This document shows, in pieces, positions 1-6,669 of a DNA stretch of 64,000 bases. The stretch is from Ga0077536 sp943370145 (GTDB lineage: Bacteria > Pseudomonadota > Gammaproteobacteria > Ga0077536). Location of the stretch: contig CALRPY020000003.1 of the NCBI GenBank assembly GCA_943370145.1, forward strand, positions 70,184 through 134,183, written 5' to 3'. The translations under genes were made by a program, and so were the position numbers. Below the pieces are notes generated by a model. It made no database searches, was not told where the DNA came from, and saw only the letters and a program-made list of their open reading frames with translations. Within the stretch, counting starts at the first letter, position 1, and each line of letters starts with the position of its first letter.

Positions 1-319
1 CGTACTCGAGGTCGCCGCCGCGCAGGGTCACCGCGAATGACATGTCGCTGGCTTCGGTGGCGACTTCGAGGTGCTGGAACAGTTGGACGAGGTTGGGGTA
101 GTTCAGCGCGTTGTACACGATGAAGCCGGTGTCGACCGCAACCGGTCCGCGTTCGCCGGACACTTCCACCGTATTGCTGTGGCCACCGAGGTAGCCATTC
201 TGGTCGAACAGCGTGACTTCGTGGCGGCGGCTGAGCAGCCACGCCGCGCTGAGCCCCGAGACGCCCGCTCCCACGACCGCAATGCGCTGCCGGGCCGCGC
301 TCAGGCTGCCATCTGCCAT
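1..319 (-). CDS. FAD/NAD(P)-binding oxidoreductase (amine oxidase-like), 3' end outside window
   Basis: Only the first 106 codons are present. The N-terminus carries a dinucleotide-binding fold, V-x-G-A-G-V-S-G-L-S-A-A-W at about residues 15-27, followed by an acidic residue at the end of beta-2 and the GG-H-S-N-T stretch usual in the conserved FAD-dependent amine-oxidase-like family. The ATG start is preceded by a GAGGGTGG ribosome site. It is divergent from an ECF sigma/ChrR pair and has an ECF11-like promoter upstream. Family members often sit in operons with DUF1365 and cyclopropane-fatty-acid synthase genes controlled by such sigma factors, so a role in membrane lipid modification under photo-oxidative stress is inferred. 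The substrate is unknown. Confidence 0.75.
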   Translation of the reverse strand, partial: MADGSLSAARQRIAVVGAGVSGLSAAWLLSRRHEVTLFDQNGYLGGHSNTVEVSGERGPVAVDTGFIVYNALNYPNLVQLFQHLEVATEASDMSFAVTLRGGDLEY

Positions 320-346
320 GTTTCCACCCTCGATTGACCCCGCACC

Positions 347-376
347 CATTACGTGTCGCCGGCGCCGCCCGGATCA
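347..376 (-). promoter_or_regulatory. Putative ECF11-type promoter of the FAD oxidoreductase
   Basis: On the minus strand a TGATCC box (371-376) is followed after 18 bases by GTAATG, or after 19 by TAATGG. TGATCC is the -35 element known for RpoE/ChrR-type (ECF11) sigma factors. The box lies about 52 bases upstream of the oxidoreductase start and faces away from the matching box of the sigma gene. Confidence 0.5.
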
Positions 377-399
377 CCCGCCAGATGCCTCAAGTCTGG

Positions 400-429
400 T
401 GATCCGGCTGGCGCAAGGGGGCGTAGAAC
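400..429 (+). promoter_or_regulatory. Putative autoregulated ECF11-type promoter of the sigma factor gene
   Basis: TGATCC at 400-405, an 18-base spacer and TAGAAC at 424-429 match the TGATCC-N18-TA(A/G) pattern of RpoE/ChrR regulons. Transcription would start near 435-437, almost at the first candidate ATG of the sigma gene (434) and about 13 bases before the second (449). The message is therefore leaderless or has a very short leader. Confidence 0.6.
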
Positions 430-433
430 CGGC

Positions 434-1078
434 ATGCTGCGCAAACTCATGAATACCCCACCAGACACGGCCGCCGACAGTGCGGCCATCGTACCGTTTC
501 CGCTCGATGCCGGGCGACCCGAGGAGCACGATGCCGCGGGCCAGGAGACGCAATTACTGATACGCGTGCGTGACCAGCGTGATCGAGGCGCGTACCAGCA
601 ACTGTTCGACCTGTTCTCCGGCAAGGTCCAGGGCTACCTGCGGCGCACGGGCCTCGACCCGGCGGATGCCGAAAACATCCTGCAGGACATCATGCTCGCC
701 GTGTGGCAGAAGGCCCGGCTGTTCGACGCGCAGCGCGCGTCGGCGCGGACCTGGATATTTTCCCTGGCGCGCAACCGGCTCATCGACCTGAAACGCTCGG
801 CCAAGCGCGAGTATGCCGCCCTCGAGCGCTACTCGATGGAAACCGCCGACGACCAGGTGTACGAGGAAGACATGCTGGCACGGGCGGCGGGCAGCAAGTC
901 CGTGGCGCTGCTGTCCCACCTGCCGCCCGAGCAGGCGAGCGTGCTCCTGATGGCTTACGTCGAGGGCAAGTCGCACCGGGAAATCGCGCTCGAACTCAAA
1001 TTGCCGATTGGCACCGTGAAGTCTCGCGCCCGCCTGGGCTTCCAGCGCGTGCGCGGCCTGTTGGAGCAAGCGCCTTGA
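434..1078 (+). CDS. rpoE: ECF11-type RNA polymerase sigma factor (RpoE/ChrR system)
   Basis: This sigma-70-family ECF factor is predicted to direct the response to singlet oxygen or related oxidants. Region 2 runs from about QLLIRVRDQ through the DAENILQD helix and ARTWIFSLARNRLIDLKR. Region 4 has the LPPEQASVLLMAYVEGKSH helix-turn-helix and ends in GTVKSR. The start is ambiguous: ATG 434 is used here, and ATG 449 (beginning MNTPPDT) fits better with a transcription start near 436. A GTG at 353 would lie upstream of the promoter and is unlikely. The stop overlaps the start of the next gene (TTGA), which couples sigma and anti-sigma translation. Its own promoter carries its predicted recognition motif. 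Confidence 0.9.
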   Translation: MLRKLMNTPPDTAADSAAIVPFPLDAGRPEEHDAAGQETQLLIRVRDQRDRGAYQQLFDLFSGKVQGYLRRTGLDPADAENILQDIMLAVWQKARLFDAQRASARTWIFSLARNRLIDLKRSAKREYAALERYSMETADDQVYEEDMLARAAGSKSVALLSHLPPEQASVLLMAYVEGKSHREIALELKLPIGTVKSRARLGFQRVRGLLEQAP

Positions 1079-1728
1079 GCATCTCCCGTCATCCTGATTC
1101 AGCGTGGCTGATCGACTATGCCTGCGGCAACCTGTCGCGCGGCTTCGAACTCGTGGTCTCCGCACACGTCATGGCCTGCGCCCAATGTGCCGAGGACGTC
1201 CGCAGCGCCGAGCGCCTGGGCGCGGAACTGATGCTGGGCAGCGCACCAGCCGCCGCGCGATTGAGTGCCAGCAGCATTCTCGACGCCGACCCGCGCGAAC
1301 CGACATGGCTGAACGGCCGGCCGGGCTTCAGCGCACCACACGCAGGCTCCAGCCTGCAGTCCTTCGTCGACGCCTACCTCGACTGCGGTCTGTCGGCCCT
1401 GCCCTGGCGCAAGGCGGGCCGCGGCCTGCAGATTGCAAAACTCCGCGCGGAGGACGACGAACGCCTGTGGGTGTTGCGGGCTGCGCCCAACACGGTCCTG
1501 CCCCATCACGGACATGCCGGCAGCGAGCTGACGCTGGTGCTGAAGGGGGCCTATTTCAACGGCGACACCATCTACGCCGCCGGCGATCTCGAAGACGCGA
1601 ACGAGACCACCGAGCACCAGCCGATCGTGACCCGCGACGGCGAGTGTATCTGCCTCGCCGCGACCGAAGGACCGTTGCGCTTCAAATCCTGGCCCCCCCG
1701 CCTCGCCCAGCGCTACCTCGGCATCTGA
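1075..1728 (+). CDS. chrR: ChrR-family zinc anti-sigma factor with cupin C-domain
   Basis: The protein is predicted to hold the upstream sigma factor inactive until singlet oxygen or organic peroxide is sensed. A TTG start overlapping the sigma stop, with GGAG 8 bases upstream, puts H6, H31, C35 and C38 in exactly the numbering of the four zinc ligands of Rhodobacter ChrR, which strongly supports this start; the first internal ATG would delete H31. The anti-sigma domain covers about residues 1-85. The cupin domain covers about 115-217 and has a metal-site pattern (PHHGH, then GSELT, then a later H in TEHQP). Length (217 aa) is close to the family norm. Confidence 0.9.
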   Translation: MSISRHPDSAWLIDYACGNLSRGFELVVSAHVMACAQCAEDVRSAERLGAELMLGSAPAAARLSASSILDADPREPTWLNGRPGFSAPHAGSSLQSFVDAYLDCGLSALPWRKAGRGLQIAKLRAEDDERLWVLRAAPNTVLPHHGHAGSELTLVLKGAYFNGDTIYAAGDLEDANETTEHQPIVTRDGECICLAATEGPLRFKSWPPRLAQRYLGI

Positions 1729-1746
1729 GCGCTCCCGCCCCGCGCA

Positions 1747-1790
1747 GCGCGCCCCGACGGGGCCGCGCCCGCGGGCAGGGTTTTGCCCGG
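1747..1790 (+). terminator. Hairpins between chrR and purK
   Basis: CCCC-GAC-GGGG flanked by GCGC arms (about 1747-1768) is followed by a perfect 6-bp stem CGGGCA/TGCCCG (1772-1777 and 1784-1789) with a T-containing loop. There is no strong U-tract, so termination is only likely. Confidence 0.4.
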
Positions 1791-1862
1791 ACAGCTAAGG
1801 CCGTATCCTAGGCGGCCTTCCGCCGGGTACAGGTTCCGGCGCACTCGCTTCGAAGAGGTCGC

Positions 1863-3020
1863 ATGTCCGCTCCCAGTTCATCCCCGACAGGCTCCCGGCT
1901 CCATGTTGGCATCGTCGGGGGCGGCCAGCTTGCACGCATGATGGCCGAAGTGGCCCCCCGCCTCGGCGTGGAAGTCACGGTTCTCGATCCCACCCCCGGC
2001 GCGCCGGCCAGCGATTTTGCCTCCCAGATTGTCGGCGGCTTCGATGACCGTGCCGCGCTGCGCGAACTCGCGCACGGCAGCGATGTGGTCACCCTCGACA
2101 TCGAGGCTGTCAGCGCCGCCGCGCTCGCGGTGCTCGAGGAAAGCGGGGTCAGGGTAGCGCCATCGAGCAGGGTACTCGGCATCATCCAGGACAAGCTCGT
2201 GCAGAAGCGTTTTCTCGACACGCACGGACTGCCGACCGGCCGCTTCGCGGCGGTCGACGACGCGGAGGCGCTGCGCGCCTTCGGCCTGCCGTGCATCCTG
2301 AAGGCGCGCCGCCACGGCTACGACGGGCGCGGCGTGAAGCGCGTCACGACCGTCGAGGACGCGGCCGAACTGCTGGCGGGCGGTCCCTGCCTGGCAGAGG
2401 AGATCGTCGACATCGACAAGGAACTCGCCGTCATGGTGGCGCGCAATGCGCGCGGCGAGATTGCGCTGTATCCGGTCGTGGAAGCCGAATTCGACGCGGC
2501 GGCCAACATCCTGAACACGATCAAGGCCCCGGCGCAGGTTGCCGGGGAAATCGCCGCGCGCTGCGCCGAACTCGCCACACGCTGCGTCACCGCGCTCGAC
2601 GGAACCGGTATTTTCGGCATCGAATTCTTTCTCGACCGCAGCGGCCGCGTGCTGGTCAACGAAATCTCGCCGCGGCCGCACAACTCGGGCCACTACACGA
2701 TTGAGGCCTGTGCAACCTCCCAGTTCGAGCAGCACCTGCGGGCAGTCACCAACATGCCGCTCGGGCCCACGACCCTGCTGCACGCAGCCGCGTCGTTCAA
2801 CCTGCTCGGGGAACCCGACGCATTCGGCAGGCCGGTCTACGCGGGTCTCGAGGATGCGCAGCGCGCCGGCGACATCGGCGTGCACCTGTACGGCAAGCTG
2901 AGCGTGAAACCCTGGCGCAAGATGGGACACGTCACGGTCACCGCCGCCAGCGGGGCCGACGCCGCTGGCAAGGCCGCGCGCCTGAAGACAGTCATGAAGG
3001 TGGGAGGCACAGGGAAATGA
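1863..3020 (+). CDS. purK: N5-carboxyaminoimidazole ribonucleotide synthetase PurK
   Basis: This ATP-grasp enzyme of purine synthesis converts AIR, ATP and bicarbonate to N5-CAIR. The N-terminal fold shows HVGIVGGGQLARMM. The ATP-grasp core has CILKARRHGYDGRG, an acidic AEE loop near FVDIDKE-like residues, and the metal/phosphate site GIFGIEFF followed by VNEISPRPHNSGH. Length (385 aa) is typical. A GAAGAGG site precedes the ATG. The gene overlaps purE by the ATGA junction, as expected for enzymes passing the unstable N5-CAIR. Position 80 or so reads TLDIEAV where many homologues have TYEFENV, a conservative-looking variant of that segment. Confidence 0.95.
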   Translation: MSAPSSSPTGSRLHVGIVGGGQLARMMAEVAPRLGVEVTVLDPTPGAPASDFASQIVGGFDDRAALRELAHGSDVVTLDIEAVSAAALAVLEESGVRVAPSSRVLGIIQDKLVQKRFLDTHGLPTGRFAAVDDAEALRAFGLPCILKARRHGYDGRGVKRVTTVEDAAELLAGGPCLAEEIVDIDKELAVMVARNARGEIALYPVVEAEFDAAANILNTIKAPAQVAGEIAARCAELATRCVTALDGTGIFGIEFFLDRSGRVLVNEISPRPHNSGHYTIEACATSQFEQHLRAVTNMPLGPTTLLHAAASFNLLGEPDAFGRPVYAGLEDAQRAGDIGVHLYGKLSVKPWRKMGHVTVTAASGADAAGKAARLKTVMKVGGTGK

Positions 3021-3538
3021 GTTCGCCCCTCGTTGGCGTCATCATGGGCAGCGATTCCGACCTGAAGGTCATGGGCGACGCCGCCCGAGTGCTCGAGGAG
3101 TTCGGCGTCCCTTTCGAAATGACGATAGTCTCGGCACATCGAACGCCGCAGCGCATGGTCGATTACGCGACACAGGCCGCCGCGCGGGGCCTGTCCGTGA
3201 TCATCGCAGGCGCTGGTGGCGCCGCGCACCTGCCCGGCATGGTGGCCGCGCTGACGCCCTTGCCCGTCGTCGGTGTTCCGATTGCGGCAACCCTGCTCAA
3301 CGGCAACGACGCCCTGCTCTCCATCGTGCAGATGCCCGCCGGCGTGCCCGTGGCAACGGTCGCCATCAACAATGCGACGAATGCGGCGCTGCTCGCGGTG
3401 CAGATTCTCGGCACCCGCGACCCGCAACTGCGCGAGGCGATGGCGAACTACAAACAGGGCCTGCAGCGCAAGGTCCTGGACGCAGCCAGCCGCACCGAGC
3501 GCCGTTTCGACCCCGATTCCCTCCCACCGAAGTCGTGA
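3017..3538 (+). CDS. purE: N5-CAIR mutase PurE
   Basis: This is the class I mutase that converts N5-CAIR to CAIR after PurK. Hallmarks are GVIMGSDSDLKVM at the N-terminus, the SAHRTP loop and the AGAGGAAHLPGM active-site stretch. Length is 173 aa, slightly above the usual 160-170 because of a basic/acidic tail. It overlaps purK by four bases at its start and the MOSC gene by four bases (GTGA) at its end, so all three are probably cotranscribed. Confidence 0.95.
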   Translation: MSSPLVGVIMGSDSDLKVMGDAARVLEEFGVPFEMTIVSAHRTPQRMVDYATQAAARGLSVIIAGAGGAAHLPGMVAALTPLPVVGVPIAATLLNGNDALLSIVQMPAGVPVATVAINNATNAALLAVQILGTRDPQLREAMANYKQGLQRKVLDAASRTERRFDPDSLPPKS

Positions 3539-4410
3539 GCCGCATGCGAGTGCTCGGCCATGTGAAGGAGATCTGGCGCTTTCCGGTGAAGTCGATGCAA
3601 GGGAGTCCCGTGGCCGAATGCCTGGTGACGCCGCAGGGCTTGGTCGGCGATCGTGGCTGGGCCATGCGCGACGACACCCGGCAGGAGGTGCAGTGGGGCA
3701 AGATGTACCCCCAGCTGATGCTGTGCACCGCCCGCTACCGGCAGGCGCCCGTGCCGGGAGCGGCCACGCCGGTGGACATCACCTTCCCCGACGGCAGCGT
3801 GCTCGGCAGCGACAACCCCGACATACACCGCAAGCTCAGCGAACTGTGTGGACGCCCGGCCTCGCTGTGGCCGCTGCAGCCGGCCAGCAACCGCGACTTC
3901 TACAAGCGCTACAAACCCGACCCCGAGAAATGGGCCGAAGAGATCGGCGAAGCATTTGCGCGCGAGCCGGGCGAGCCCCAACCGGACTTCGCGCAGTTCC
4001 CTGAGGTGCTGGTCGATTACGTGTCGGTCCCCGGCACCTTCTTCGACAACGAGGAGATTCACCTGCTGACGACCGCCTCACTGGCGACGATGGCAGCCGC
4101 AAACCCGCAGGCGACCTGGGACGTCCGTCGCTTCCGCCCGAACTTCCTCATCGAAACGCCGCCGGGCATGCACGGCCTCGTTGAACAGGCCTGGGTCGGC
4201 AGGAAGCTGCGCATGGGCGAAGCCATCCTCGAGATCTCGGCGCCGACACCGCGCTGCGGCATGACCACGCGCCCGCAGGGCGATTTGCCCTTCGACAAGA
4301 CGATCCTGCGCACCATCGTCAGGGAGGGCGCGCAGAATCTCGGCGTAGGCGCCCATGTGCGTATGCCGGGCAAGGTTCGCGCCGGTGACCCTGTCGAACT
4401 GATCGACTGA
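3535..4410 (+). CDS. MOSC domain protein with N-terminal beta-barrel
   Basis: MOSC proteins bind sulfur or molybdenum cofactor and are related to the C-terminus of molybdenum cofactor sulfurase and to YcbX/mARC proteins. The N-terminal MOSC_N part begins with EIWRFPVKSMQG and GDRGWA. The C-terminal MOSC part carries RFRPNFLI and the conserved cysteine in SAPTPRCGMTT. Length is 291 aa from GTG 3535; ATG 3544 is an alternative. A GTGA overlap with purE suggests cotranscription rather than a purine function. Substrate is not predictable. Confidence 0.85.
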   Translation: MSRMRVLGHVKEIWRFPVKSMQGSPVAECLVTPQGLVGDRGWAMRDDTRQEVQWGKMYPQLMLCTARYRQAPVPGAATPVDITFPDGSVLGSDNPDIHRKLSELCGRPASLWPLQPASNRDFYKRYKPDPEKWAEEIGEAFAREPGEPQPDFAQFPEVLVDYVSVPGTFFDNEEIHLLTTASLATMAAANPQATWDVRRFRPNFLIETPPGMHGLVEQAWVGRKLRMGEAILEISAPTPRCGMTTRPQGDLPFDKTILRTIVREGAQNLGVGAHVRMPGKVRAGDPVELID

Positions 4411-4457
4411 CGATTGCCCGCGCGGCGAGCCGCCGGGCCGCCACCCGCCAGACCCGC

Positions 4458-4477
4458 GGCGCCGTGCACACGGCGCC
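4458..4477. repeat. Near-perfect palindrome between the MOSC gene and cfa
   Basis: Two 9-base arms, GGCGCCGTG and CACGGCGCC, are separated by CA. It could terminate the purKE operon or act as a protein-binding site ahead of the cfa promoter. Confidence 0.4.
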
Positions 4478-4486
4478 CCCGCCGAC

Positions 4487-4516
4487 TTGTCAGCGCCGAT
4501 TTTCCTTGTCTATCTT
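4487..4516 (+). promoter_or_regulatory. Possible sigma-70 promoter of cfa
   Basis: TTGTCA, an 18-base spacer and TATCTT lie about 60 bases upstream of the cfa ATG. No TGATCC-type box is seen here, so this cfa copy does not look like a direct ECF11 target. Confidence 0.35.
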
Positions 4517-4575
4517 CAGACGAGGCGCCACTGCGCGTGCGCCTTCCTGACGGACCTGCGAGGAGCGGCTACCCC

Positions 4576-5742
4576 ATGGACCAGACCACGCGTGCCGACA
4601 ACCGCCCCATGCTCAAAGCGGCCCAGGGCCCGGGCTTCCTGCATCGCCGCTACGCCAGCATGCTGGCGAGCGCGGACATCCAAATCAACGGCAGCCGCAC
4701 GTGGGACATGCGCGTCCATGACGAGCGCCTCTTCGCGCGCTGCCTGCGCGACGGCACCATCGGTCTCGGTGACGCCTATGTCGAAGGCTGGTGGGACGCG
4801 GCCGCCCTCGATGAATTCTTCACGCGCCTGGTCGCGGCCCGCATCGACGAGCGCGTGATCAATTTCCGGCGCGCCGTTGCCGCCATCCAGGCCACGCTGC
4901 TCAACCTGCAGACCCGCTACCTCGCGCGCCGCGTCGCCGAACGTCACTACGACCTGGGCAACGACCTGTACCGCGCAATGCTCGACCAGCGGATGATTTA
5001 CACCTGCGGCTACTGGGAACACGCGCGCACGCTGGAAGAAGCGCAGGACGCCAAGCTCGACCTGGTATGCCGCAAGCTGGGCTTCGCGCCGGGCATGCGG
5101 GTGCTCGACATCGGCTGCGGCTGGGGCGGCTTCGCGGCATTCGCCGCGCAGCGATGCGGTGTTTCGGTGGTGGGCGTGACGATCTCCGCCGAGCAGGCCG
5201 CGCTCGGCAGTGACCGCTGCGCGGGACTGGATGTGGACATCCGGCTTCAGGACTACCGCGACGTGACCGGACGTTTCGACCGCATCGTGTCGCTCGGCAT
5301 GTTCGAGCACGTGGGCCGGAAGAATTACAGCGAATACATGCGGACGGCTCGCCGGCTGCTCGCCCCCGGCGGACTCTTCCTGCTGCACACGATAGGCCGC
5401 AACGATCACGGCGCGGGGGTCGATCCCTGGGTCACGCGGTATATCTTCCCGAACAGTGAAATCCCCTCGCTGCAGCGGATGGCGAGCGCCATCCATCGCC
5501 AGTTCGTCCTTGAGGATCTGCACAATTTCGGCGCCGATTACGCGCTGACGCTGCTCGCCTGGCGCGACAACTTCCAGCGCGCGTGGGCGGACTTCACGGC
5601 CCGCATGCCGGGCGATTTCTACCGTCGCTGGTACTACTACCTCAGCATGTTCGCTGGCGTCTTCCACGCACGCGGCCTGCAACTGTGGCAACTGGTGCTG
5701 TCACCGGAGGGCGTGCCCGGCGGCTATCGCCGGCCGGCTTGA
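4576..5742 (+). CDS. cfa: Cyclopropane-fatty-acyl-phospholipid synthase
   Basis: The enzyme uses S-adenosylmethionine to add a methylene bridge to unsaturated acyl chains of membrane phospholipids. The SAM site reads VLDIGCGWGGFA. Active-site and bicarbonate-pocket signatures are present: the cysteine in IYTCGYW, SLGMFEHVG, FLLHTIGR, and the C-terminal tyrosine-rich YYYLSMFAGVFHARGLQLWQ. The 388-aa length matches the family. The ATG at 4576 has GAGGAGC about 10 bases upstream; longer in-frame starts lack a good site. It lies 3.5 kb from the ECF11 module, with which cfa genes are often linked. Confidence 0.93.
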   Translation: MDQTTRADNRPMLKAAQGPGFLHRRYASMLASADIQINGSRTWDMRVHDERLFARCLRDGTIGLGDAYVEGWWDAAALDEFFTRLVAARIDERVINFRRAVAAIQATLLNLQTRYLARRVAERHYDLGNDLYRAMLDQRMIYTCGYWEHARTLEEAQDAKLDLVCRKLGFAPGMRVLDIGCGWGGFAAFAAQRCGVSVVGVTISAEQAALGSDRCAGLDVDIRLQDYRDVTGRFDRIVSLGMFEHVGRKNYSEYMRTARRLLAPGGLFLLHTIGRNDHGAGVDPWVTRYIFPNSEIPSLQRMASAIHRQFVLEDLHNFGADYALTLLAWRDNFQRAWADFTARMPGDFYRRWYYYLSMFAGVFHARGLQLWQLVLSPEGVPGGYRRPA

Positions 5743-5814
5743 GACACGCCGGGGCCGATTTCCCGTGCGCGCCGACTTGGGCGGCGGCCCGGCACGTGCA
5801 CATAATCAACGACC

Positions 5815-6453
5815 ATGACGGTTGCGGCGCGCCCGCCGCAGGGGCCCAGCATGCTGAACAAGCCGTTCTTCTACTCGCACATCCGCACCCATCTTTTTGA
5901 CGGACGCCTGCTTCCCGGCCAGGTGACGGGAATCGAGGGCATCCTCGACGAGTGGGAGGCGCAGCACGCGCGCAAGGACGACCGCTGGCTCGCCTACATG
6001 CTGGCGACCACGCACCACGAGACCGACCGGACCATGAAACCGGTACGCGAGCGCGGCAGCACGGCCTACCTGACGATGATGTACGACCCGACCGGCGCAC
6101 GGCCGCGGCTCGCCCTGCAGCATGGCAACACCAGCCCGGGCGACGGCCCGCGCTACTGCGGCCGGGGCTTCGTGCAGCTGACCTGGAAGTGCAATTACGA
6201 GAAGGCCGGCAAGGTGCTGGGGCTGGATCTCGTCGGCCACCCTGATCTCGCGCTCGAGCTGCCTATCGCGACCCGGCTGCTGTTCGAGGGCATGCAGCGC
6301 GGCTGGTTCACCGGGCGCAAACTGGCTGACCACTTCAATCCGACCCGCGAAGACTGGGTCGGCGCGCGGCGCATCATCAACGGGACGGACAAGGCCAACC
6401 TCGTCGCGTCCTACGCAAAGCATTATTACGCGGCGCTGAGCTACACAACTTGA
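5815..6453 (+). CDS. Glycoside hydrolase family 19-like chitinase/muramidase
   Basis: The sequence has the GH19/lysozyme-fold layout: a catalytic-type glutamate in THHETDRTMKPV, then YCGRGFVQLTWKCNYEKAG, the HPDLAL loop and a C-terminal RRIINGTDKA segment. It probably cleaves peptidoglycan or chitin-like glycans. No signal peptide is evident at 5815; ATG 5851 (MLNKPFF) is an alternative start giving about 200 aa. Phage endolysins of this type are common, but no holin or other phage gene is nearby. It ends next to the RTX island, convergent with the first RTX gene. Confidence 0.75.
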   Translation: MTVAARPPQGPSMLNKPFFYSHIRTHLFDGRLLPGQVTGIEGILDEWEAQHARKDDRWLAYMLATTHHETDRTMKPVRERGSTAYLTMMYDPTGARPRLALQHGNTSPGDGPRYCGRGFVQLTWKCNYEKAGKVLGLDLVGHPDLALELPIATRLLFEGMQRGWFTGRKLADHFNPTREDWVGARRIINGTDKANLVASYAKHYYAALSYTT

Positions 6454-6627
6454 GAGAGGCCGCGGTTGGAAACGCGGATTGGGCAATAATGCAGGCGAAA
6501 CGCCCTCGAACACGGCTGCCGCCAGAGTGGACGTCGCGGTGCGCAAGGTCACTGCGTTCACTGCGACGTCGCTGAGCGACGAACGGCCGCCTTCAGCCTC
6601 GAGTGCGACGCGAGGAACCGCCGGAGT

Positions 6628-6662
6628 CACGCCCTCCCGGTCCGCGCGACCGGGAGGGCGTG
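6628..6662 (-). terminator. Strong hairpin downstream of the first RTX gene
   Basis: A perfect 15-bp inverted repeat (6628-6642 with 6648-6662) has a CGCGC loop and starts 8 bases beyond the RTX stop codon. No U-tract follows on the minus strand. It separates this gene from the convergent GH19-like gene. Confidence 0.65.
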
Positions 6663-6669
6663 AACAGAC

